Positions 27,196 through 35,074 of a DNA stretch of 64,000 nt are shown piece by piece. Location: NCBI GenBank assembly GCA_030524675.1, contig JAUNGE010000003.1, forward strand, positions 1 to 64,000. Direction: 5' to 3'. The notes under the pieces were generated by a model. That model worked only from the letters and a program-made list of their open reading frames with translations. It was not told the DNA's origin and searched no databases. The position numbers were made by a program, and so were the translations under genes. The stretch is from a bacterium. Its GTDB lineage: Bacteria; Bacillota; Clostridia; Lachnospirales; Lachnospiraceae. The first letter of the stretch is position 1. Every line of letters begins with the position of its first letter.

Positions 27196-27356
27196 TTGCG
27201 TGAGTGCGTAGCACGGAGCAATCCGTGGTATCAGGGGTTAAGTTTCATATTTGCGCTTATATCAGATAGATACTGGGGTGAAAAGGTCACAACAAAACAG
27301 ATACATTGGGGGCATACAGATAGTAATGCAGGATACAGGAAAGGGGCGGGAAAGCC

Positions 27357-28073
27357 ATGATATATTATGAAATACGAACTCACCAGGGAAGTCGGGAGAA
27401 TAATGAAGATTATGCTTCTGTACAGATAAAAGGAAAGGAAGCTTTTTTTGCGTTGGCGGATGGCCTTGGCGGGCACGGAAGAGGTGAAGTGGCTTCCCAG
27501 ATTGCAGTGGAAACAGCATTGCAGAGTTTGATGAAAGGTGATTCCATAGCCGAAAGTTTTATGAAGGCGGAGTATGCAGTGGAACAGGAACAGGAAAAGC
27601 GGAGAGCCTTTGATGAGATGAAGACAACATTGACATTGCTGAAAATCACAGGTGAGACAGCAGAATGGGGGCATGTCGGAGATTCCAGAATGTATCATTT
27701 TTCCAGATGGCGCATGATAGAGAGAACACGGGACCACAGTGTTCCGCAGATGCTTGTGGAGGCGGGAAAGTTGAAGGAAAAGGAGATTCGTCACCATGAG
27801 GACAGAAATCGGTTGCTCCAGGTGATTGGTGCAATGGGTGAGAGAAAAGTTCTGGAGTGTGACAGTAAAAGCGGGAAAAAAGTGAAGAAAGGACAGGCAT
27901 TTTTGCTGTGCAGCGATGGTTGGTGGGAACTGATTGAAGAAAAGCAAATGCTTTCTTGTCTCAGAAAGGCAAAAACCGTGCAGGCATGGATGGATTCTAT
28001 GGAAGCGGTTATTCAGGAAAGTGGAAGGGAAAAAGATATGGATAACTACACTGCAATCGGAATCTTCCTTTGA
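27357..28073 (+). CDS. PP2C-type Ser/Thr phosphatase, copy 2 (238 aa)
   Basis: Motifs: SRENNEDY, LADGLGGHGRGE, HVGDSRMY, TRDHSVPQML, CSDGWWELI and DNYTAIG at the C-terminus. It is clearly diverged from copy 1 (about 260 aa), so it is not a recent duplication. AAAGGGGCGGG precedes the ATG. It directly precedes the first kinase gene, the usual PP2C-kinase pairing. Confidence 0.9.
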   Translation: MIYYEIRTHQGSRENNEDYASVQIKGKEAFFALADGLGGHGRGEVASQIAVETALQSLMKGDSIAESFMKAEYAVEQEQEKRRAFDEMKTTLTLLKITGETAEWGHVGDSRMYHFSRWRMIERTRDHSVPQMLVEAGKLKEKEIRHHEDRNRLLQVIGAMGERKVLECDSKSGKKVKKGQAFLLCSDGWWELIEEKQMLSCLRKAKTVQAWMDSMEAVIQESGREKDMDNYTAIGIFL

Positions 28074-28171
28074 GGGTTATATGGAAATGTGCAGAGAGAC
28101 AGATAACAGGAACAAAAGCGGACAATGTGAAAGAGTTAGAGATATCAGGCGGTGACATCAGGGGATATAAA

Positions 28172-30439
28172 ATGGGAGTATTTGGAAAAAAAGAAATACA
28201 AAAACAGTTTTCTGGTGAAAACAGGGAAGAAAAAACAGTTTTGCTGGATCAGGACATTCAGGAAGAGATTCCAAAAACAGAATTGTTAGAAGATATAGAA
28301 GTTATAGAAAAAAATGATGTTGAAAAAACGGTTCTTCTGGAGGAAACGGTAGTAGAAGAAAGAGAAACAGAAGAAGAAAAAGAAGAATCGACAGAACGGT
28401 ACCACACGAGTACAGATACAACAGTGCATATAACAGAAAATAAAAATGCCGGAAAGATACATAGATGCTTAAACTGCATGAAGGAATATGATACAGAAAA
28501 AGCAGATATTTGTCCGCATTGTGGTTTTCAGATAGGAACACCGCCAAAAGAACTGTATCATCTCTATCCAGGAATGGAGCTTTCAGGACGTTACCTGATT
28601 GGTACTGTGCTGGGTTTTGGTGGATTCGGTGTTACATATCGGGCCTGGGATCAGAAGTTAAACTGTGTAGCGGCTGTTAAAGAGTACTATCCAGCTGGAA
28701 TTGTGAATCGAATTCCAGGAGAAAAAGAAGTTATTTTATACAGCGGAAAAGGAAAAGAAGAGTTTCAGAAGGGACTGGACCGATTTTTGCTGGAAGCAAG
28801 AAATACGGTTCGTTTTAACAGTCATCCGAATATTGTCCATGTGTTTGATTTCTTTGAGGAAAATCGTACTGCTTATATGGTTATGGAACTTCTGGAAGGC
28901 ATTTCCTTGAGAACGTTTGTCAAAAACGAGGGAGGCAGTCTGCCATATCAGAAAGTTACAGAGATTTCTCTGGCTGTTATGGATGCGTTGTCAGAGATTC
29001 ATAAAACAGGGATTCTGCATCGGGATATCAGTCCAGATAATATCTTTCTCTGTAACAATGGAACAGTAAAAGTATTGGATTTTGGAGCTGCGCGTTTCTC
29101 AAAAGGTCAGGAAGATCAGGAGCGCGCATTGACTATTATGCTGAAAATCGGGTACGCCCCTCCTGAACAGTATCATTCTAAAGGCAATCAGGGTCCTTGG
29201 ACAGATGTGTATGCATTGGGGGCCACCATGTATCGTCTGATTACAGGGATAATGCCGGAAGAATCCACAGATCGGGCAAAAAACGATCATTTACGGCCAA
29301 TTCGAGCGCTAGTGGAAGATGTGCCAGCTTATCTGGACCATGCGATTATGAAAGCAATGGCTATTGAAATTGATATGCGTTTTCAGACCGTCGAGCAGTT
29401 TAAGAAGGCAATTCTTCAAAAAATTCATGTGGAAGAATTGAAAAAAGAGAGAAAAAAACGGAGAGTTCGGAGAATACGCAATGTTTTTACCGTAGCGGCG
29501 GTCATCTGTGCGTTTTTTGGAGTAGGTTTTTGGGAGTATCAGAAAAAGCAGAACGAGACAAATCTGACAGAAACAAAACTTTCTGTCTGGCTTTCTTTGG
29601 AAGAAGGAGAAGAGGAGACAGAAAAACAGCAGATATATCAGGAAATGGCAGAAGAATTTCAGCGGATGTATCCATATGTGGAAATCGAATTTTTCTGTTT
29701 TCCAGAAACTGTATATGAAGAAACACTGCAAAAAGCAATGGAAGCGAAAGAAGAAATGCCGTCTTTGTTTGAAAGCAGCCATATAACGCAAAATGAAGAT
29801 TGGATGACAGACAGCACGTCGGTTTTGGAAATGCTGGATTTGAGTGAATATTATGTGTTGGAAAACGATTTGGATATGTCAAAAGCACACCTGAAAATTC
29901 CATTGGGAATGAATGTGGCAGTTGTGTACCGCAATGATATAGCTGATACAAAACAAGATGTTGCTGATATAACGAATCTGCAAGATGAGGTTGGGCAGAA
30001 CGGAGGGTTGGAATCATTTTTAAATCAAGAAATTTCCTTCTGTGTATCTGATACCAGTCATTTTTATCAGATTCAGGAAGCACTTTCTGGCTTATATTCG
30101 ATAGAATCTGTCCCTGATACTGGTTATTTTGGTACGCCAGAAGTATTTTTCAGTGTTAATAAAAAGGTCTCAACAGAAGAACAGACTGCGGCGCTTCGGC
30201 TGCTGTACTATTTTCTGAGTCAGAGTTCTCAAGATATTCTGCATTTGCAGAATGAAGGAGAAATACCGTTGTTGAAAGAAGTGTTTGATGAATTTGTGCA
30301 GGTAAATCAGGAATTGGAATTTTTGACAGATGAGATTACAGGTATGAACTGGGTGGAGATAGAGGAGTTTGAGAGGAAGAAAGAGGAAACATATCAGAAG
30401 ATTTTGCTGTCAGAAGAAAATGAAAAGATAAGAAAATGA
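28172..30439 (+). CDS. Transmembrane Ser/Thr kinase with zinc ribbon and SBP-like ectodomain (755 aa)
   Basis: Start at 28172 (MGVFGKKEIQ), chosen over a TTG at 28070 overlapping the phosphatase gene. Order: acidic N-terminal tail with three T-x-x-L motifs (T22, T36, T53), zinc ribbon (CLNCMKEYDTEKADICPHCG, about 99-118), kinase domain (glycine loop LGFGGFGVTY, VAAVKEYYP, catalytic HRDISPDN with D285, DFGAARF), one TM (about 433-452) and an outer region of about 300 residues. The outer region starts SVWLSLEEGEEETEKQQIYQ and resembles extracellular sugar-binding proteins (WLSLEEGEE, EMAEEFQRMYPYVEIEFF). The catalytic-loop lysine is Ser. The T-x-x-L motifs could be phospho-docking sites for the FHA protein (inference). 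Confidence 0.82.
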   Translation: MGVFGKKEIQKQFSGENREEKTVLLDQDIQEEIPKTELLEDIEVIEKNDVEKTVLLEETVVEERETEEEKEESTERYHTSTDTTVHITENKNAGKIHRCLNCMKEYDTEKADICPHCGFQIGTPPKELYHLYPGMELSGRYLIGTVLGFGGFGVTYRAWDQKLNCVAAVKEYYPAGIVNRIPGEKEVILYSGKGKEEFQKGLDRFLLEARNTVRFNSHPNIVHVFDFFEENRTAYMVMELLEGISLRTFVKNEGGSLPYQKVTEISLAVMDALSEIHKTGILHRDISPDNIFLCNNGTVKVLDFGAARFSKGQEDQERALTIMLKIGYAPPEQYHSKGNQGPWTDVYALGATMYRLITGIMPEESTDRAKNDHLRPIRALVEDVPAYLDHAIMKAMAIEIDMRFQTVEQFKKAILQKIHVEELKKERKKRRVRRIRNVFTVAAVICAFFGVGFWEYQKKQNETNLTETKLSVWLSLEEGEEETEKQQIYQEMAEEFQRMYPYVEIEFFCFPETVYEETLQKAMEAKEEMPSLFESSHITQNEDWMTDSTSVLEMLDLSEYYVLENDLDMSKAHLKIPLGMNVAVVYRNDIADTKQDVADITNLQDEVGQNGGLESFLNQEISFCVSDTSHFYQIQEALSGLYSIESVPDTGYFGTPEVFFSVNKKVSTEEQTAALRLLYYFLSQSSQDILHLQNEGEIPLLKEVFDEFVQVNQELEFLTDEITGMNWVEIEEFERKKEETYQKILLSEENEKIRK

Positions 30440-30543
30440 AAAGATAAAAGAAACAGCAGTTTAGAATAGTAAAAGAAAATCAGAATGTAAAAGATGTATC
30501 ACGTGAGAACGTACAATATGAAAAAAGAAAGGGACAACTTTGT

Positions 30544-32739
30544 ATGAAAAAGCGTTGTATGGGATGTATGGAGGAATTGCCGGATGGTGTGGCTGTATGT
30601 CCGCAGTGTGGATATGTAGAAGGGACTCCGGCAAAAGAGGCGTATCATATCGTACCTGGAACCATGCTGCGAAAGAGGTACATCATTGGAAAAGTCCTGG
30701 GATTCGGCGGATTTGGTATTACGTATCTGGGATATGATACCGTTTTGTGCGTGAAAGTGGCAATCAAAGAGTATCTCCCAAGTGAATTTTCTACCCGTGT
30801 TCCGAATCAGACGCAAATAACGGTGTATTCGGGCGAAAAAGCAGCACAGTTTGCCTCTGGAATGGAGAAGTTTTTGGAGGAAGCAAGAAAGCTGGCACAA
30901 TTTCAGAGAGAAAAAGAAATTATTCATGTGTTTGACTGTTTTGAGGCAAATGATACTGCTTATATTATTATGGAATATCTGGATGGCGAATCTTTGAAAG
31001 AACGATTGGAACGAGTGGGAACAATACCAGTTTCTGAAGCAGTTTCTGTGATTCTTACTGTACTGGATGGTTTGAAGAAAATCCATAAAGAAGGGATGCT
31101 TCACAGAGATATCGCACCAGACAATATTTATCTGACAAAAGATGGCAGAGTGAAAATTATGGATTTTGGTGCTGCACGCTATGCAGCAGTAACACATACC
31201 AGAAGCCTGACTGTGATGATGAAACCAGGCTATTCGCCGATTGAACAGTATCAGAGCAAAGGAAATCAGGGACCTTGGACGGATGTGTATGCAACAGCAG
31301 CAACTTTGTATCGGATGATTACTGGAATTACTCCAGAGGAATCTTTGAAGAGGGAAATCAAAGATACGATAAAACGGCCATCGAAATTGAAAATTCCGAT
31401 AGAAAAGAGCCAGGAAACGGCTCTGATGAATGCACTGGTGGTTGCCCCAGAAAAACGGACGCAGACAGCAGAAGAATTTTCCAGACAGCTTTTGGCGGCA
31501 CAAGTAGATGCAATTAAGATTAAGAAAAAGAAAAATTGGTTTTTTATAGCAAAACTTCTGCTTTTTGCTGCAGCAGGCGCAGTGGCTGCTTCTCTGGCAT
31601 TTCTTGCAGTGCGCGCCAGCAGCCTGGTGATTCCGCAGTGGGTTCAGGAGGAGATTCCGGAAGGACAAGTCAGAGTACCCAATTTTGTGAATGATACGAT
31701 TGAAAGTGCCATGGCGAGAGGAGAAGAAGTTGGGCTGACCGTACAGATTACGGACAAAGAATACTCGAATGAGATTCAGGAAGGCAGAATTTTATCACAG
31801 TCGCTGAAGAAAGGGAGCATTCAGGAAAAGGGAAGTACAGTTGATGTGGTAATCAGTGCTGGTATTGAGAAAACATTGGTGCCAGAGGTGGTCGGGCTTA
31901 TGAAGGAAGAGGCGGAGAAGATACTTTTTGACGCCGGATTTAAGGCAATGTATCAGGAGGAAGAATTGTGGGTGGCTCCTGGAGCAGTTATAAGCCAGAG
32001 CTTGGACGCCGCTTTGTCAGCAGACACCGGAACAGAGATGACTGTGATTGTCTCCAAAGGCGTCTCGGGCGGAGATGCAGGAAAAAAACTGATTCTTCCG
32101 GATATCACACAGATGGAGTACGAAGAAGCAGGAGAGTATCTGATTCAGAATTTTGTGTACCTTCTGAGAAAAGAAGCGGTGTATGACGCACAAGTGCCGA
32201 AAGGCTGTATCATCAGCCAGGAACCGCAGGCAGGAACAGAAGTGTCTCAGACTTCTAGTGTGAAGGTAGTAGTGAGTCTCGGAAAAGAACAAGTTTTGGT
32301 TCCGGATGTACAGTATAAAACAAGAGAAGAAGCCGTGCAGATGTTGGAAGCAGTGGGACTTCTCTGTGAAATCGGCGAGGAAGCCAGCCGCGAGGTGGCA
32401 TCTGGAAATGTTATCCGCCAGGAAATAGAAGCAAATACTATGACTGACAAAGGTAATACTGTCCGCGTTATTATTAGTACAGGACCACCGCAGCAGGTAC
32501 AACAGACGCAGCCAGCAACTACGGCTCCGGCCAGAACACAACCTAGAACAACTGCATCTACGACAGCGGCGACAGAAGCTCCAGTGACAGAGGCAACAAC
32601 AGGAGCGCCGCAGACACAAGCCCCAGTGCAGGAGCAGACAACACCAGCACAACAGCAGGAAAATTCTCAACCTGCAGAGGACGATGGCATGAGTGATATG
32701 CAAAAATTAAATAACGCATTAAAAGATAATGGACTATAG
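30544..32739 (+). CDS. PASTA-domain Ser/Thr kinase with zinc ribbon (731 aa)
   Basis: Order: zinc ribbon at residues 4-22 (CMGCMEELPDGVAVCPQCG), kinase (glycine loop LGFGGFGITY, VAIKEYLPS, catalytic HRDIAPDN with D189, DFGAARY), one TM (about 332-355), four PASTA repeats outside (beginning near VRVPNFVNDT, LVPEVVGLMK, LILPDITQME and LVPDVQYKTR), then a Thr/Gln/Pro-rich tail. PASTA repeats bind peptidoglycan fragments. The usual catalytic-loop Lys is Ala. Relation to the neighbouring kinase is close in the cytoplasmic part and nil outside, so the pair sense different ligands with similar output. A weak AAAGGG site precedes the ATG. Confidence 0.88.
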   Translation: MKKRCMGCMEELPDGVAVCPQCGYVEGTPAKEAYHIVPGTMLRKRYIIGKVLGFGGFGITYLGYDTVLCVKVAIKEYLPSEFSTRVPNQTQITVYSGEKAAQFASGMEKFLEEARKLAQFQREKEIIHVFDCFEANDTAYIIMEYLDGESLKERLERVGTIPVSEAVSVILTVLDGLKKIHKEGMLHRDIAPDNIYLTKDGRVKIMDFGAARYAAVTHTRSLTVMMKPGYSPIEQYQSKGNQGPWTDVYATAATLYRMITGITPEESLKREIKDTIKRPSKLKIPIEKSQETALMNALVVAPEKRTQTAEEFSRQLLAAQVDAIKIKKKKNWFFIAKLLLFAAAGAVAASLAFLAVRASSLVIPQWVQEEIPEGQVRVPNFVNDTIESAMARGEEVGLTVQITDKEYSNEIQEGRILSQSLKKGSIQEKGSTVDVVISAGIEKTLVPEVVGLMKEEAEKILFDAGFKAMYQEEELWVAPGAVISQSLDAALSADTGTEMTVIVSKGVSGGDAGKKLILPDITQMEYEEAGEYLIQNFVYLLRKEAVYDAQVPKGCIISQEPQAGTEVSQTSSVKVVVSLGKEQVLVPDVQYKTREEAVQMLEAVGLLCEIGEEASREVASGNVIRQEIEANTMTDKGNTVRVIISTGPPQQVQQTQPATTAPARTQPRTTASTTAATEAPVTEATTGAPQTQAPVQEQTTPAQQQENSQPAEDDGMSDMQKLNNALKDNGL

Positions 32740-32816
32740 GAGAAACAAAAGTAAGGAAAAGCAGTGAATAGAAGCAGTAGTTTGCATTGTACAGGGAAAT
32801 GGAGGAAAAAAGTAAT

Positions 32817-33863
32817 ATGAAAAAAGAAATTTTAATGTTCAGTATGACTGCTGTAATGACTGTAGGAACTCCTTTTTTGGGGTTTGCAGATGAGTGGAAA
32901 CTGGATACTGTCGGATATTATTATCAGTATGCAGATGGAAGTTATGCAAAAGATGGGTTTGCAAAAATAGGAGATGACTGGTATTATTTTGACGGGAATG
33001 GATATATGCAGACAGGATGGAAACTGCAGAATGGACAGTGGTTTTACATGGCACAGAATGGAAAAATGCTCACAGGTTGGCAGAGTATTGATGATGCTAG
33101 ATATTACTTGGATGAGAATGGTGCCATGCAGGTGAATCAGTGGAGAAAAAATGAGGACAACTGGAATTATGTAGGAGCAGATGGAAAGGTGGTATCTGGC
33201 TGGCAGCAAATTGATGGAAAGTGGTATTATTTCAGTCCTTATGGAACGATGCAGACAGGCTGGTTGGAGTTGGATAAAAAACGATATTTTTTAAAAGAAG
33301 ATGGAAGTCTTCAAACGGGAATTTTTGAGCAAGATGGAACTTGGTATGGTACCAATGCTTCTGGCGCTATCTATAAAAGCGGAAGAAATAAGGCAGATAA
33401 AAATTTTCGGTATGGGGATGATGGTTCTATTCTGCGTTACAATGAAGAAGAAGGCGTCTGGGAGTACATGGCAGGAAAAGAAGAAAGTACAAAGATGCTG
33501 CTTGATAAAATGGAAGAGGACTATATGGCTGGAAAGTATCAGAGTGAAACAGAGTTTGAGCAACATGTAAGAGATTCTCTGGCAGCTTCTTCACTTGCAG
33601 AGAAAGAAATACAGGAATTTATTGACAGGGTAGAACTCCGCTATATGCTGGAAGGGGAGGATACTTATGAAGAATACGAGGATTGGAATCAGGCTTACAT
33701 GGATGAAGGAGATTATGGAGATTCCGAGTATTATGAGGAACTAGAAGATACCGACGAAGAACACTGGTACAGCTACATGGAGAACGGAGAAATTTATCTG
33801 AGAGCACCGGATGGAAGTCTGTATTTACTGGAGGAAGGCGGAACTCTATGGCGAATAGAATAA
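32817..33863 (+). CDS. Secreted protein with cell-wall-binding repeats (348 aa)
   Basis: Start at 32817 with GGAGGA upstream. Signal peptide ends near GFA|DEW. Residues about 25-200 are aromatic repeats of the choline/glucan-binding type, each roughly 20 residues (for example DDWYYFDGNGYMQTGWKLQN, then GQWFYMAQNGKMLTGWQSID). The C-terminal third is acidic (YEEYEDWNQAYMDEGDYGDS), ending YLRAPDGSLYLLEEGG. It should sit on the wall surface. Follows the PASTA kinase gene by 77 bp. Confidence 0.8.
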   Translation: MKKEILMFSMTAVMTVGTPFLGFADEWKLDTVGYYYQYADGSYAKDGFAKIGDDWYYFDGNGYMQTGWKLQNGQWFYMAQNGKMLTGWQSIDDARYYLDENGAMQVNQWRKNEDNWNYVGADGKVVSGWQQIDGKWYYFSPYGTMQTGWLELDKKRYFLKEDGSLQTGIFEQDGTWYGTNASGAIYKSGRNKADKNFRYGDDGSILRYNEEEGVWEYMAGKEESTKMLLDKMEEDYMAGKYQSETEFEQHVRDSLAASSLAEKEIQEFIDRVELRYMLEGEDTYEEYEDWNQAYMDEGDYGDSEYYEELEDTDEEHWYSYMENGEIYLRAPDGSLYLLEEGGTLWRIE

Positions 33864-33921
33864 GTTTATAGCTTTTTTATAGAAGAAATCGGCATATATA
33901 AAATAAAAATACTGGAACTAT

Positions 33922-34080
33922 TTTACTTTTGCGGGGGTATATGTTAAAATATAAAGTAAGCAAGCAGCAGGAAATGCAGACTGCAAAAACAGTTGGCAGC
34001 TCTGCAATATCGCTGAGAGATTGGAAAAACGCTTGCAAAAGGTGTTTTAACAGAGCATAAGAAGGGAAGGTATTTATCTG
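33922..34080 (+). promoter_or_regulatory. Promoter and structured leader of the next gene
   Basis: TTTACT (33922-33927), a 17-bp spacer and TAAAAT (33945-33950) give a likely promoter. The leader then forms GCAAGC (33960-33965) with GCTTGC (34031-34036), closing a 65-nt domain that contains TGCAG...CTGCA and CTGC...GCAG nested stems. It does not match a riboswitch class I know. Could be a regulatory leader for the protein at 34081. Confidence 0.45.
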
Positions 34081-34785
34081 ATGAAAAAGCATATGAAAAA
34101 GGTTTTAGTCGCATCGCTGCTTATGAGCGTATCCATGCATAGCTTGGTCTACGCAGGGGAATGGAAACAGGACAATATTGGCTGGTGGTGGCAGGAGGAA
34201 GATGGTTCTTATCCAACAAACAGCTGGAAATGGCTGGACGGCAATAAAGACGGAATTGCAGAGTGCTATTATTTCGGAGACCAGGGATATATGTTGGCAA
34301 ACACAGCAGTAGAAGGATATACGGTAAATGCAGACGGCGCTTGGACAGTGGACGGTGAGGTACAGGTGCAGACTGTCGAATATGATAATGACGCACAAAA
34401 TCAGGCTCAGCAGGAGGAGAAAGCAGGTGAGCAGCTCAGTCGGAGAGAAAAGCTGGAAGCGGCGCAGGACAGATTGTATGAGGTAGAATACGCAAGCCTG
34501 GAAGAGAGAAAGGAAGTGTTATATGATTACTTTGAGATACTCGGCGTCGATCCAACGGGCTTGATAATAGAAGAGGATGGCGTCAAATATGTCTATTCTT
34601 CGTTTGGGGGAGGAGACTCTACATCCAGGAGTTTTTTCCAGTACCCCGATGTATTGACATCCATTATGCTTTATATGGGTGAGAGAAAAGAGGGCATTGA
34701 TACCATCAGTACAAGCGAGGGAAAATACAGTTTTCCGGCATATTTGATTGTAATGACCAGAAGAGCGGCCAGTGCATTGAAATAA
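34081..34785 (+). CDS. Secreted protein with the same N-terminal module as the 17090 gene (234 aa)
   Basis: Signal peptide ends YAG|EW (about residue 25). Residues 26-90 repeat the module of the 17090 gene: GEWKQDNIGWWWQEEDGSYP, WKWLDGNKDGIAECYYFGDQ and GYTVNADGAWTVDGE. A Gln/Glu-rich helix follows (about 105-150) and a small C-terminal domain (LDVDPTGLIIEEDGVKYVYS-like). The shared module places one such protein inside the pilus operon and one at the end of the kinase block. It has its own promoter (33922-33950). Confidence 0.72.
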   Translation: MKKHMKKVLVASLLMSVSMHSLVYAGEWKQDNIGWWWQEEDGSYPTNSWKWLDGNKDGIAECYYFGDQGYMLANTAVEGYTVNADGAWTVDGEVQVQTVEYDNDAQNQAQQEEKAGEQLSRREKLEAAQDRLYEVEYASLEERKEVLYDYFEILGVDPTGLIIEEDGVKYVYSSFGGGDSTSRSFFQYPDVLTSIMLYMGERKEGIDTISTSEGKYSFPAYLIVMTRRAASALK

Positions 34786-34947
34786 AGCAATCGAAATTGC
34801 GTTTTAGAATAAATATTTTGTAAGATATTAGAATAATTGAAACTATGCTTTCTGTTTTTTTCTATACAATGAGAGAAGCTATATAAAGGCTAAAAGGAAA
34901 CGAATTGTATGGTTCAGAAAAGGGACGGCAAGAGAAAGAATGAATGC

Positions 34948-34998
34948 AAAAAGAAACCAGCCAAAATCCGTTTTCAGACTTTGGCTGGTTTCTTTTTC
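34948..34998. terminator. Strong intrinsic terminator between convergent genes
   Basis: An 18-bp perfect stem: AAAAAGAAACCAGCCAAA (34948-34965) with its exact complement (34980-34997), 14-nt loop, A-run on the left and T-run on the right. It can stop transcription in both directions between the 34081 gene and the leftward GH4 gene. The rest of the 289-bp gap (34786-35074) holds nothing I can name. Confidence 0.85.
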
Positions 34999-35074
34999 TA
35001 TATTGTATGGGGAAATACCGGATATCCCTAAAGTAAGGGAGGAGGAAGGATATCCGGCGTCGTATCAGCGTAGG

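Noticed and set aside
28070..28171. Longer start (TTG at 28070) for the first kinase
   Set aside because: It would overlap the phosphatase stop and has no ribosome site; the ATG at 28172 starts a sequence with proper family features.
30499..31668. 389-codon open frame on the minus strand opposite the PASTA kinase
   Set aside because: Composition (many Ser, Phe, His, Cys) and lack of a start site show it is a shadow of the kinase gene.
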